From Dasypus novemcinctus (lineage: Eukaryota > Chordata > Mammalia > Cingulata > Dasypodidae), in NCBI RefSeq assembly GCF_030445035.2, contig NC_080702.1, forward strand, positions 28,722,053 through 28,786,052: DNA of 64,000 nucleotides, written 5' to 3'. The position numbers and the translations under genes were made by a program. The notes below the pieces were generated by a model. It did no database searches. It worked only from the letters and a program-made list of their open reading frames with translations, and was not told where the DNA came from. Of this stretch, positions 10,200 to 20,649 are shown one piece after another; the stretch's first letter is position 1, and each line of letters starts with the position of its first letter.

Positions 10200-11230
10200 G
10201 ATTAGCTCACATCTGCACATGCAAATTAAAATACCCTGTCAAGGTGTTTGGACATAACATTTTCATTTCTCGTGGGTAGATACCTAGGAGTGGAACTGCT
10301 GGGTCTTATGGAAAGTGTATATTGTAGGGTGGCACCGTGTGGGAACGCGGCGACAGCAAGGGTCGGCTCGTCTCCAGGTGCCGGGGCGAGTCGGACCCGG
10401 TGGCGGGAACGGGTGTTAAGGCCCTCCGCTTGGGGTTCGGGCGTACTGCCCGCCCCTCTGCCCAGCTGCACCCGCTTTCCCCTCGGTGGCCTAACTCCGC
10501 CTCTCCCCCGAGGGCCACCGCCGCGCCATGACAGCCCCGCCTCGCTGCCGCCGAGAACCCTGGCTACCCCGTCTTCTCCCCGCAACCAGTGATGCACCCC
10601 TGCACGAACCTATCAGCTGTCTGCTGCCCCCCGGCCACGCCCCATGCCCCTCCCCCATCTTCGCCCTATATTAACCGCTGTACTTCCTGAATAAATCAGA
10701 CTTGCGCACAGATCCTGGTCTCCTCGGTAGTCTTCTTCCTACCGTGCGTCCTCCACACCTTGCCGGCCCCGGAGCGCCTTCTCGGAAGGCCCCTCCGTGT
10801 GTTGCAGCCCTCCGCCCGAGCCCACACCGCCCCTGCAGCGGCCCTCCAGGCGAGCCCACACTGCGACAGTATATTTAATTTTTAAAGAAATCACCAGCCT
10901 GTTTTTCATACTGGCTGTACTATTTGCATTCCCACCAGCATTATGTGAGTGTTCTAGTTGCTTCATATCATCTGCAGCATGTGGTATGGCAGGTTTTTTG
11001 GCTATTCTAGTATAGTGGTAGTTTATGGTGGTTTTAATTTGTATTTTCCATAATGACCAATGGTGTCATATACCTGCTGATCATTCATATACTTTCTTTT
11101 GGGAAATATCTGTTCCAATCTTTTGCCCATTTTTAAAATTGTATTTTTGTCTATTGAGTTTTAAGAATTCTTTATGTATCTTGATTTAAGTCCTTTGTCA
11201 TAAATATGCTTTGCAGATATTTTCAAAAAA
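10200..11230 (-). mobile_element. L1 ORF2 3' region, antisense, split by an LTR
   Basis: Parts 10200-10322 and 10869-11230 together read as antisense L1 ORF2, with AGGAGTGGAACTGCTGGGTC before the gap and ACTGGCTGTACTATTTGC then CATTCCCACCAGC after it. The gap is exactly the LTR at 10323-10868. Confidence 0.85.
10323..10868 (+). mobile_element. CpG-rich solo LTR with 6-bp target duplication
   Basis: A 546-base element begins TGTAGGGTGG and ends CTGCGACA, and has a perfect 6-bp duplication, GTATAT, at 10317-10322 and 10869-10874. The element shows LTR order. A long GC-rich U3 comes first, then a TATA-like CCTATATTA at 10664-10672, then AATAAA at 10690-10695, then a GT- and CT-rich U5. A 6-bp duplication is typical of class II (betaretrovirus-like) elements; that assignment is inference. 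The high CpG content suggests youth or weak methylation. No internal retroviral sequence remains, as expected after recombination between two LTRs. Open frames across it (for example 10248-10592) are chance. Confidence 0.88.
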
Positions 11231-11253
11231 TACCCTGTCAGTATAATTCACCA

Positions 11254-11634
11254 CATGGGGGGGCAGCTGTGGCTTAATCAGTTGGGCTCCCGTCTACCAA
11301 ATGGGGGGCCCAGGGTTCGTGTCCCGGGGCCTCCTTGTGAAGGCAGGCTTGCCCGCACGCTGCGGAGAGCCGCCCAGCCCACAAGCACCATGGAAAGCCG
11401 ACTCAGCAAGGTGACACAGCAAAAAAAAGGGAGACAAGCAGAAAACACAGAAGAGTGCACAGCAAATGGACACAGAGAGCAGAGAGCAAGCAAGCTGCAA
11501 GGGGGGAGGAGAAATAAATAAATACAGACACAGAAGAACATAGAGCAAACAAAAAAATGGACAGAGAGCACACAGCATGCAAAAAGCCACAAGGGGGGGA
11601 TAATAAATAAATAGATAGATAAATAATTTTTTTT
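11254..11634 (+). mobile_element. Divergent SINE, sense
   Basis: The head GGCAGCTGTGGCTTAATCAG is followed by CCCGTCTACCAAATGGGG and a B-box-like GGGTTCGTGTCCC. The tail carries a duplicated block: the segment like AAATGGACACAGAGAGCA recurs near 11464 and 11552, so the 3' body is repeated. It belongs to the lineage whose head ends in 'GGGCTCCCGTCTACC', also seen at 16595. Confidence 0.75.
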
Positions 11635-11859
11635 AAGTGTACATGTCCTGGGTCCGTGAAGTTATGACTGGTGCCTGAAGGGCAATCTCATAGAAGTTTG
11701 CCCTTAACCTCTGGCCTAATTGAGGTAGAGTCAAAATTAAGATACTGCAGTATTTGCAGTTGGTGTCTGAAGTTCTTGAAGCCATGCCAGTGTTAATAGC
11801 CTGTTATTCATTTGAGAGCCTTGATAAACATCAGAATGCTTCTTGACTCCAAAACTTGC
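11635..11859. other. Flank of the V2R pseudogene
   Basis: Single-copy-looking sequence, possibly the former 3' untranslated part of the receptor gene on the minus strand. No independent feature is seen. Confidence 0.35.
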
Positions 11860-12201
11860 TTTATTATTTATTCATTGCACGGTGCTCCTGTCAGACTTGG
11901 GGGCAAAGGATACAGCCTAGTAGCCCCACGCTAGAGGTCAAAATGGAGAAAATTTCCACAGCCACCGTGACCTTCCCTTTGGTACCATGATAGGAAGGTG
12001 AGCCAGACACTACAGTACAACAGCATGCTGAAGGTCAGGAATGTGACCTCTCAAGTTCTGTGACACTGTTTCCCAGACAAATGTCATCATAGGCAATATA
12101 AGGAAAAATCCTGCCCAGGAAAGCTAAGGTAAAACTCCTCAGTGCCGAGGACCCCAGGTGTTCTAGAACATAGTAGAAGGTGGAGATAAAGAGCCTTTAT
12201 T

Positions 12202-13014
12202 TCTGCGGGATGGAGCTGGACTCAGATGTGATCTCTTTTCACAAGCCTTTCATGCTACTTTACTGGAATTGTAGTTGGTGCTGGGGTTTAAGATATATCT
12301 AGGGGATTTGAATCTCTGGACTGACAATATGATAGCCAGGCCCTGAGCTTCAACAGACATCAGCTCCTACACTCTGGTTTATTGGACTTACCCCATTCAG
12401 CTAACGTGGAGTTGAAGAATGTCAACCACCACACCATGGAGCCTAGAGTGCCTACAACTGAAAGCAGGAGGATTGCATCCAGTATCCATGTGGAATCTAA
12501 GCCCCCTCTTGATATAGATGTGGAATGGAACAACCAAGCCAAGGTCCACAGGAAGGAGGAATACAGTAAGGATTGGAGTGGACTTACTGATATTCTATTC
12601 ATGAACTATTGTGGTTAATAATCGAGAAAATGTGGCATTGGTGTGGAAAAAGTGGCCATGGTGGCTGCTGAGTGCGGGGAATGTGAGGAAGAGATGAGAT
12701 GTGGAGGCATTTTCGGGACTTGGAGTTGTCATGAGTGGTGTTGCAGGGACAATTGCTGGACATTGTATGTCCTCCCTTGGCCCACTGGATGGAACATGGG
12801 AGAGTGTGGGCTATGGTGTGGACCATTGACCATGAGGTGCAGTGATGCTCAGAGATGTACTCACCAGATGCAATGGATGTGTCATGATGATGGGGGAGAG
12901 TGTTACTGTGGGGGGAGTGGTGGGGTGGGGGCGGTGGGGGTGAATGGGGACCTCATATTTTTTAATGTAATATTTTTTTTAAAATGAATAAATAAAATAA
13001 AATTTTAAAAAAAG
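12202..13014 (+). mobile_element. 5'-truncated L1 (3'UTR), inside V2R pseudogene
   Basis: The insertion is flanked by the 12-bp duplication AGAGCCTTTATT (12190-12201 and 13015-13026). It holds only L1 3'UTR-type sequence: the GGACTTACTGATATTCTATT segment, a G-rich tract at 12894-12943, GGACCTCATATTTTTTAATG, and an A-rich tail with AATAAA. The open frames at 12382-12618 and 12643-12987 are UTR chance frames. Close relatives lie at 23343-23990 and 46537-47000. Confidence 0.9.
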
Positions 13015-13154
13015 AGAGCCTTTATTGCACACAGCAATGAGTTGTTGAGGCTGAATGTCTATATCAATGAAGGGAGCAGAGGATCCAAGCCAGATGCCAC
13101 CGATAATGCTTAGGTCAGGGAACAGATGCGAATGACTGTTCATGTCCCCCTGAT

Positions 13155-13582
13155 TTTTTTTTTAAGATTTATTTATTTATTTATTTCTCTCCCCTTCCTC
13201 CTCCCCCGCCCCCCCCACCCCGGTTGTCTGTTCTCTGTGTCTATTTGCTGCATCTTCTTTGTCCGCTTCTGTTGTTGTCAGCAGCACGGGAATGTTTCTT
13301 TTTGTTGCATCATCTTGTTGTGTCATTTCTCCATGTGGGCGGCACCATTCTTAGGCAGGCTGCACTTTCTTTGGCGCTGGGAGGCTCTCCTTACGGGGTG
13401 CACTCCTTGTGTGTGGGGCTCCCCTATGCGGGGGACACCCCTGCATGGCACGGCACTCCTTGCACGCATCAGCACTGCACATGGGCCAGCTCCACACGGG
13501 TCAAGGAGGCCTGGGGTTTGAACCGCGGACCTCCCATGTGGTAGACGGATGCCCTAACCACTGGGCCAAGTCTGCTTCCCAG
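13155..13582 (-). mobile_element. DAS-type long SINE, antisense, inside V2R pseudogene
   Basis: Full-length copy with CCCCTGAT duplicated at 13147-13154 and 13586-13593. It interrupts the receptor pseudogene between the TM2-side and TM5-side remnants. Confidence 0.92.
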
Positions 13583-13919
13583 GTACCCCTGATATTAACC
13601 GCTGCTTCATTCTTTCACCTGGTATAGTGGTCTTGAATGCCAGAACCTTGGTGAGGATTTTCACCAAAACTATAGATACAGTCACAGTCGATACAACTTA
13701 CAATGTTATTTGTTGCAGAATGCAAGCAGTTCTGTAGCGACGACCAGAGAAGAACAGGGAGCAGAGGAAGCAAGGGATGATGGAGATGAGCATGCCATTA
13801 AGAGTCCAGTTACTGACCTTGGGATAGGTGTATCTCCATGCTTCCCCAAGACCCCGAAGCCCACTACTATGAGTGCAGAGAGGGAAAGAGCTGTGCAAGC
13901 CAGAGCTAGCCCCAATGTA

Positions 13920-14317
13920 TCTTTTTTTCTCTCCCCTCCCCCCCTACCCCAGTTGTCTATTCTCTGTGTCTATTTGCTGCATCTTCTTTGTCCGCTTTTG
14001 TTGTTGTCAATGGCCTGGGAATCTGTGTCTCTTTTTGTTGCATCATCTTGTTGTGTCAGCTCTCCGTGTGTGTGGCACCACTCCTGGGCAGGCTGCACTT
14101 TCTTTCATGCTGGGCGGCTCTCCTTACGGGGCGCACTCCTTGCGCATGAGGCTCCCCTACGCGGGGGACACCCCTGCATGGCACGGCACTCCTTGCGCGC
14201 ATCAGCACTGCGCATGGGCCAGCTCCACACGGGTCAGGGAGGCCCAGGGTTTGAACCGTGGACTCCCATGTGGTAGGCGGATGCCCTAACCACTGGACAA
14301 TGTCCACTTCCCACCCA
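13920..14317 (-). mobile_element. DAS-type long SINE, antisense, inside V2R pseudogene
   Basis: The 7-bp duplication CAATGTA lies at 13913-13919 and 14318-14324. Removing the insert joins VTFLD..L directly to GLALAC, the start of receptor TM1, so the insertion hit coding sequence. Confidence 0.93.
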
Positions 14318-14736
14318 CAATGTAGCTCTACAGTCCAGGAAAGTCACAAGCTTCAAGAGGCAGGAGTCTAGCTGACTATATGGGTACTGATGGATTATAC
14401 TTCACCCACGAATCTACATCTGATGAAAAAATCAGATTTACAGTATCTCAGGTTCACTGACACTGAGTCCCAAGACACAGGTGGTGATCTTAGGCATTTT
14501 AAGGTTTATTGTCCTCCCCTCAGATGTGGAGAATGGGGAAACTAAGGAATAATTTCATGTGGACACCATCTTATGGTTGTAAGGACAAAATTAAATTTCT
14601 CATTCTTTTCATCTTCCATGTGAAGAGAATTTTTTCTTCACAAAAAAACCATTACAGATATTTAGACATTGAAACAGAACATCTCCAGGCCATCTATGGC
14701 ATAGACAGTTTCTCCCCACATCTGAGATGCATATTT

Positions 14737-15615
14737 TGTTAGTGTCCTAGGCTGCTGAAGCAAATACCATGAAGCAGTGTGGCTTAAACAATGGGAATCT
14801 ATTAGCTTACAGTTTTGAGGCTAAAATAAATTCCACATCAAGGCACCCTGAACATTGTTGCTTTCTCCTGAAAGACTGGTGTTCTGGGCAACCTGCCAGC
14901 AATCCTTGGCTCCTCTGTCACATGGCAATGTCTCTAAGTCTCTCCCTTTTCTTCTGAGTTTCATTGATTTCAGCTTTTTACTTCCTGTGGCTGTCTCTCT
15001 CTCATGTCTGAATTCATTCCACTTATATAGGACCCATGTAATAGGATCAAAACCCATTGTGTGGGAAGTGGATGTGGCTCAACTGGTAGAGTGTCCATCT
15101 ACCTTATGGAGGGTCCAGGGTTCAATCCCAGGGCCTCCTGGCCCATGTGGTGAGTTGGCCCACGCACAGTGCTGCTGTGCGCAAGGAGTATCATGCCACA
15201 CAGGGGTGTCCCCCACATAAGGGTGCCCCACACGCAAGGAGTGTGCCCCGCAAGGAGAGCTGCTCCACGTGAAAAAAGCACAGTCCTCTCAGGAGTGGCA
15301 CTGCACACATGGAGAGCTGATGCAGCCAGATGACATAACAAAAAAGAGACACAGTTTCCCAGTGCCACCAGATAATGGAAGCGGACACAGAAGAACACAC
15401 AGCGAATGGACACAGAGAGCAGACAATGGGGGGTAAGGGGAGAGAAATAAATAAAATATTTTTTTAAAAAACCATTGTGATTGGTCTGTGCCATACACAC
15501 CTTGACTGAAGTAACCTCATCAAAATTTCAAATTCAAAATGGGTTCGCATTCACAGAAATGGATTAAATTTAAGAACATACTTTTCTGGGATACATACAG
15601 CTTCAAACCACCACA
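14737..15615 (-). mobile_element. MaLR-like provirus, 3' LTR (antisense)
   Basis: The forward strand starts TGTTAGTGTCCTAGGCTGC and ends CTTCAAACCACCACA, so the LTR in its own sense runs TGTGGTGG...ACA. It is about 470 bases once the SINE at 15062-15471 is removed. It pairs with the LTR at 18484-19908 (same ends, same ATTGGATTAAATTT-type and TTTCATTGATTTCAGC-type segments). A purine-rich tract (reverse complement of CTCCACCCTCTGGACCCC at 15616-15633) abuts it, as expected of a polypurine tract. Confidence 0.82.
15062..15471 (+). mobile_element. DAS-type long SINE, sense, inside LTR
   Basis: The duplication CCATTGTG at 15054-15061 and 15472-15479 shows that it inserted into the 3' LTR of the minus-strand provirus. 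Confidence 0.92.
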
Positions 15616-15737
15616 CTCCACCCTCTGGACCCCAAAAAGATATGCTCTTTCTATATGCAAAATGCATCCCATCACAAAAAGGCTTAAGTCATTTCAGAAA
15701 CAATGCTAAGTACAAAGTCTTTTCAAAATCAGTTATG

Positions 15738-16120
15738 GGAAGCGGATGTGGCTCAACTGATAGAGTGTCCACCTACCACATGGAGGGTCCAGGGTTCAAT
15801 CCCAGGGCCTCCTGACCTGTGTGGTGAGCTGGTCCATGCACAGTGCTGCCGTGCGAAAAAAAGTGCCCTGCCATGCAGGGGCGCCCCCATGTAGAGGTGC
15901 CCCACATGGAGAGCTGCCCTGTGTGAAAAAAAACGCAGCCCACCTAGGAGTGGCACCACATACATGGAGAGATGATGTAGCAAGATGATGCAACAAAAAG
16001 AAATACAGATTCCCAGTGCTGCCTGATAATGCAAGTGGCTGCATAACACAAAGCAAATGGACACAGAGAGCAGACAATGGAGAGGAAGGGGAAAGAAAGA
16101 AATAAAATAAACCCCAAAAA
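15738..16120 (+). mobile_element. DAS-type long SINE, sense
   Basis: The 14-bp duplication AAAATCAGTTATGG lies at 15726-15739 and 16121-16134. It is a somewhat shortened copy inside the provirus internal region. Confidence 0.92.
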
Positions 16121-16594
16121 AAAATCAGTTATGGTTGTGATTTGTCCAGAACAATTTCCCTCTGTCTGTTGACCTCTGAAACCTAGAGAACAAGTCATCT
16201 GCTTCCAGTATACAATGGAGGGACAGGCATAGGATAAACATTCCCATTCCATTCAGGAGAAATTGGAAGGAAAGTAGGAGTCATGGGACCCAAACAATTC
16301 CAAAACCAGAAGGGCATACTCCATTAGATTTCATGGTCTGAGGGTCATCTCGAACTATGTTTTATCCTCTGGGCCTGATGAAGCAGCAACCCTGCCCTTT
16401 CAAAGTGCTCATGCTGCAGCCAAGCTCTCGCCAACAATGGGGTAAATGCTCCACCCTTTCCAAGCTCTCCTTGAATGTTGGGGTGCAGCCTCCACCCTCT
16501 CTGAGCACTGGGGTGTCAGAATTCTTCCTTTTTTTCTTTTTCTTTATTTTTAGAGATATTTTAGATTACAGAAAAGTTACATCAGAAATATAGG

Positions 16595-17372
16595 GGGGGG
16601 GAAACAGATGTAGCTCTAGCAGTTGGGCTCCCATCTACCATATGGGAGGCCCCAGGTTCAATTCCCAGGGCCTCCTGGTAAAGACAAGATGGCCCACACC
16701 ACAGAGAGATGGCGCAGCAAGATGACACAACAAAGGGAGATGCAAGGAACAGACAGTGAGAGATGCAGCAGACCAAGGAGATGAGGTGGCTCAAGCAATT
16801 GAGTACCTCTCTCCTACACCCAAAGTCCCAGGATCATTTCCCAGTGCCTTCTAAAGAGAAAGACAAGAAGGAAAAAAATACAAGCAGACATGGAGGAACA
16901 CACAGTGAATGAACACAAGACAGCAGACAGAGCATTGAAAAACAATTGGGGGGGGGGACTATAGGGGATGGGGGAAGCAGATTTGGTTCAAGCAATTGAG
17001 CTCCCACCTACCACATGGGAGGTCCTGGGTTTGGTTCTCAGTGCCTTCTGGAGAAGATGAACAAGACAGCGAGCTGGTGCAATGGGCAGGCATGGCAAGC
17101 TGACACAAGATGATGCAGCTAGATGGCACACCAAAGAGACACAGCGAGGAAACAATGAGAGATACAACGAGTGGGGAGAAGAGGTGGCTCAAGTGATTGG
17201 GTGCCTTCCTCCCACGTGGGAGGTCCCAGGTTTGGTTCCCAGTGCCTCCTTAAAAAAATAAAATAAAACAAACAACAAACAAATGGAAAAACCAATGCAG
17301 GGGAGCCAATGTGGCTCAGTAGTTAAGCATCAGCTTCCTACATACGAGGTCCCATGTTCAATCCCTGCCCCA
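16595..17372 (+). mobile_element. Cluster of four divergent SINE units, sense
   Basis: Heads occur at about 16601 (AACAGATGTAGCTCTAGCAG), 16775 (GGAGATGAGGTGGCTCAAGC), 16972 (GAAGCAGATTTGGTTCAAGC), 17170 (GAGAAGAGGTGGCTCAAGTG) and 17297 (GGGGAGCCAATGTGGCTCAG). The second and fourth heads sit in the body of the units before them. Two units therefore look like dimeric SINEs with a second tRNA-like head in the 3' half, a form also seen at 49775. Poly-G runs at 16587-16602 and 16948-16957 separate the units. Confidence 0.65.
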
Positions 17373-17374
17373 GT

Positions 17375-17580
17375 ACCTCATTTATATACACCCCACCCCA
17401 TGCCCTCCCCTCTCACATTTTCCCCTATTAATAACATCTTTCATTCGTGTGATGTATTTGTTACAATTGATGACCAAGGTCCATAGTTTACATTATGGTT
17501 TATGCTTTGCACCATACAATTTTATAGGTTTTGCAAAATGTTTAATGGCCTATATCCATCACTGCAATGTCATGCCGAAC
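17375..17580 (-). mobile_element. L1 3'UTR-like fragment, antisense
   Basis: This stretch (TTTGTTACAATTGATGACCA, then GGTCCATAGTTTACATTATGG) resembles the antisense L1 3'UTR at 7441-8117. It is old, and its boundaries are uncertain. Confidence 0.5.
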
Positions 17581-18766
17581 AATTACAGAGTCCAAAAAAT
17601 GCCCCATGTTCCACCTATTCTGGGGTGACAGCATTCTTCCTAAACAATGGGCAGAGCACCCACCCTTTCCAAGTACCAGGGCAGACTCAATCTTTCCACA
17701 CACATGGGTGGGTCCATTCTCTTGGCCCAAGAAGGTATCTCTGGTCTAGGCCTCAGCTTCTATGATTTTGTCCTTGCAGTGATTTTTTCCCTTCAGTTTT
17801 TTCCTTCTCACTTTTAGTACAGGCTGGACTAAATTCAAATTACACACAAAAAATTTTTTTTTGGTTTTGTATATAGTTCACAGGGGCCCAAGCCATCAGA
17901 GAAAAGAACTTCCCAAAAATCCTTCCTGAATAATTACATTTCTAATCCTGACTTCCAGGGAAATTGCTAACTATTTCCATGTTTAATTAAACCTTCACAT
18001 GAGGCACTTTTCTCTGAGGACTCACTTTGCAGAAACTCAGAATTTTCCAAACCATCCACTTCTGATTTCTTTGTGCTCAGGAGTTCAATTCTTAGCTTAT
18101 CCCTTTCCTCTCACATTTTCCTACAAGCTGTAAGGAGAAATCAGGCTGCATTTTCCACATTTAGTTTGGAAATCTTCTCAGCTAAATAGCCAAGTTTGTT
18201 GCTTTCGATTCCTACCTTCCAGCCAATATCAGAATTCAACTTCACTAAGCACGCTGCAATTTTAAAGCGAAGTTCACCTTTCCTCCAGTTTCCAATAACA
18301 CACTCATCATTTTCTGTCTTAGGCATTCATATTTCTACCAGCTGTCTCTTCAAAACAATCTAAACCTTTTCTATCAAGTGGCTCACAATTCTTCCTGCTT
18401 CTATCCATTACCCAATTCCAAAGCTGTTTCCACATTTTTTGGTGTTTGCAATGGCAGCACCCCACTCTCCTGGTAGCAAAATCTGTTTTAGTTTCCTAGG
18501 CTGCTTAAGCAAATACCAGGAAACGGGTTGGCTTAAGCAATGGGATTTATTAGCTGATGTCCAAACCAAGGCATCGTCAAGGTGATGCTTTCACTCTCAA
18601 GACTCCAGTGTTCTGGGCTGGCTACCAGCAGTCCTTGACTTTCTGTCACATGGCAAGGCACACGGTGACATCTCCGAGTCTCTCCCTTCTGTTCTGGGTT
18701 TCATTGACTTCAGCTTCTTACTTCCTGTGGCTTTCACTCTAGTAATAGGATTAAGACCCATCCTGG

Positions 18767-19165
18767 GAAACAGATTTGGCTCAATGGATAGGGCATCTGC
18801 CTACCACATGGGAGGTCCAGGGTTCAAACCCCGGGCCTCCTGACCCATGTGGAGCTGGCCCATGTGCAGTGTTGATGTTCGCAAGGAGTGCCGTGCCATG
18901 CAGGGGTGTCCCCCGCATAGGGGAGCCCCATGTGCAAGGAGTGCGCCCTGTAAGGAGAACCGCCCAGCACAAAAAAGCGCAGCCTGCCCAGGGGTGGCGC
19001 CGCACACTCGGAGAGCTGATAGCAAGATGACACAACAAAAAGAAAACAGATTCCTGGTGCCACTGACGAGAATCCAAGTGGACAAAGAAGAACACACAGT
19101 GAATGGACACAGAGAGCAGACAACAGGGTGGGGGGAGAGAAATAACTCTTAAAAAAAAAAAAAAA
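18767..19165 (+). mobile_element. DAS-type long SINE, sense, inside LTR
   Basis: The upstream flank is AAGACCCATCCTGG. The downstream copy of this duplication is itself broken: AAAGACC before, and CATCCTG after, the LTR at 19174-19764. The SINE is therefore older than that LTR. Confidence 0.88.
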
Positions 19166-19173
19166 AGACCAAT

Positions 19174-19764
19174 TGATGGATGTAGGATGACCAAATACCT
19201 GAAAGTAACTTGTTTCTCTCCCTGTTGCTAAGATATAAAGAAAAGAATTGTATGTAAATCAGAAAGTAATGAAATACAACCCTCTCTTTGGGCCAAGTTC
19301 TGCTTTTGGTGGTGAAGAATATCCTGTTGAAGCAATGAAGTATGAAAACCAGCTTCAACCAGTTGGCTGGACCTGCACAGAGGTAGCCCCTTGCTGTCCT
19401 CACTTCAACTTGCTTAATTAACATAGTAAAATTCCCACCGAGGGGTGGACCCCTTTCTTGATCATGCAATGTATGTGCAAGCGTGATTTCCTGAATGTAC
19501 TAATCACACAATTATATAATCAGCTATGTGGGTTCATCCATATGCATAAAAACTAATGCATAATCAAAGCAAATGCTAAGTAGTAACTTGGGTATTTAAA
19601 TAAGAGTGAAACTGCAGCAGGGGAGTCAGTCTGAGTGACTTTGGACCGACCTTGGCTCCTTACCTCTGCAGACGTAATAAATATGAGTTTGCCTAACTCT
19701 CGTTTTGAAGTTTTCTTCATGCCATCTCTGGTTACCCATAAAGGCCCTGCTTTGAGTCTTAACA
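19174..19764 (+). mobile_element. Solo LTR, class I-like
   Basis: A 591-base element begins TGATGGATGT and ends GAGTCTTAACA. It has LTR order: a TATA-like GTATTTAAATAAG near 19592-19604, AATAAA at 19676-19681, then a T-rich U5. Flanks are CAAT (19170-19173) and CCAT (19765-19768), a 4-bp duplication with one difference, as in gammaretrovirus-like elements. It inserted into the 3' target duplication of the adjacent SINE. Confidence 0.72.
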
Positions 19765-19908
19765 CCATCCTGATTGGACTGAGCCATACACACCTTAACT
19801 GAAGTAACTTCATCAAACTTGCTTACTCACAATAAGTTCATCCACACAGGAATGGATTAAATTTAGAAACATGTATTTCTGGGATACATACAGCTTCAAA
19901 CCACCACA

Positions 19909-20129
19909 GATATTTGTTTTTGAGAAAGCCCTTCTACCCGGATATTACATGTTTTTAGGTTATGATTGTTGGTTTTGTTCAGGGGATAATGTTTTAACGG
20001 TTATATAGGAAAACATCAATTTCTAGAGTTACATACTAATGGGTTAACTGAAAAGTCAGCAAATACATAATTTATTTCAAAATGCATAAAGGACAAAAAT
20101 TCAAGAAGCAAATATGACAAACCCTTAAG
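19909..20129. other. Intergenic, nothing recognised
   Basis: AT-rich flank of the provirus, with no feature seen. Confidence 0.4.
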
Positions 20130-20142
20130 TATTGTTCAGTCT

Positions 20143-20557
20143 TTTTTTTTTTAAGATTTGTTTATTTATTTCTCTCCTCTCCCCCCACCCCGGTTGTCTG
20201 TTCTCTGTGTCTATTTGCTGCATCTTCTTTGTCCGCTTCTGTTGTTGTCAGCGGCACAGGAATCTGTGTTTCTTTTTGTCGCGTCATCTTGTTGTGTCAG
20301 CTCTCCGTGTGTGCAGCACCATTCCTGGGCAGGCTGCACTTCCTTTTGCACTAGGCGCCTCTCCTTACGGGGCACACTCCTTGCACGTGGGGCTCCCCTA
20401 CACGGGGGACAACCCTTGGTGGCAGGGCACTCCTTGCGTGCATCAGCACTGCACATGGGCCAGCTCCACACGGGTCAAGGAGGCCCGGGGTTTGAACCGC
20501 GGACCTCCCATGTGGTAGACGGATGCCCTAACCACTGGGCCAAGTCCACCACCCCAG
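20143..20557 (-). mobile_element. DAS-type long SINE, antisense
   Basis: TATTGTTCAGTCT at 20130-20142 reappears only at 20650-20662, after a second, short antisense SINE. Both units therefore share one target duplication (see findings). Confidence 0.9.
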
Positions 20558-20562
20558 TGTTT

Positions 20563-20649
20563 TTTTGGGGGGGTGGGTATTGGGGATTGAAGCCTGCACT
20601 TCAGACATGGGAAACAGATGTTCAACCACTTGAGCTACAGCCACTCCCC
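20563..20649 (-). mobile_element. Short tRNA-like SINE, antisense
   Basis: Head-only unit, read on the minus strand as GGGGAGTGGCTGTAGCTCAA...GGCTTCAATCCCC. It lies directly against the long SINE. Confidence 0.75.

Larger units (their letters stand above)
11860..14419 (-). pseudogene. Vomeronasal type-2 receptor (V2R) pseudogene, last exon
   Basis: V2Rs are class C GPCRs that detect pheromones in the vomeronasal organ; their last exon encodes the end of the Cys-rich domain and the seven-helix domain. Read on the minus strand from 14419 downward, a TTTTTTCATCAG acceptor precedes a worn Cys-rich segment. LKLVTFLD and LGLALACTALSLSAL (TM1, near 13900) follow, then GKHGDTPI. In another frame come LNGMLISIIPCFLCSLFF and TACILQQITL (TM2, near 13720-13800). 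Next are IDIDIQPQQLIAVCNKGS (loop before TM5, near 13040-13090) and KGKVTVAVEIFSILTSSVGL with GLLGCIL (TM6-TM7, near 11920-11990). It is dead: there are frameshifts, in-frame stops, missing TM3-TM4 sequence, and three insertions (L1 at 12202-13014, SINEs at 13155-13582 and 13920-14317). The minus-strand frames at 13698-13915 are its pieces. Confidence 0.85.
15616..18483 (-). mobile_element. MaLR-like provirus internal region (antisense)
   Basis: Internal sequence lies between two antisense LTRs. Next to the 5' LTR (forward 18465-18480) is the reverse complement of GCTACCAGGAGAGTGGGG. This resembles the tRNA-Leu-type primer site of ERVL/MaLR elements. A minus-strand open piece at 18141-18326 contains IGNWRKGELRFKIAA and LAEKISKLNVENA. 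These match the plus-strand provirus near 47135-47280 (IENWRKG, LAEEISKVNPENT), so both carry the same gag-like remnant. Forward 17600-17740 and 16420-16515 hold worn copies of the 60-bp repeats seen at 47720-48070. No protease or polymerase is recognisable. SINEs at 15738-16120 and 16595-17372, and an L1-like piece at 17375-17580, are later insertions. Confidence 0.72.
18484..19908 (-). mobile_element. MaLR-like provirus, 5' LTR (antisense), with insertions
   Basis: The forward strand starts TGTTTTAGTTTCCTAGGCTGC and ends CTTCAAACCACCACA, matching the LTR at 14737-15615. Net length is about 430 bases after removal of the SINE (18767-19165) and the solo LTR (19174-19764). TATTT occurs next to both outer ends of the provirus (14732-14736 and 19911-19915), but two bases off the ideal boundary on one side, so the target duplication is tentative. 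Confidence 0.8.

Noticed and set aside
10226..10597. Open frames of 114-123 codons on both strands
   Set aside because: They lie in the GC-rich U3 of the solo LTR and extend into antisense L1.
12643..12987. 114-codon Trp/Cys/Gly-rich frame
   Set aside because: It lies within the L1 3'UTR, and the same stretch in related L1 copies is not open in a conserved frame.
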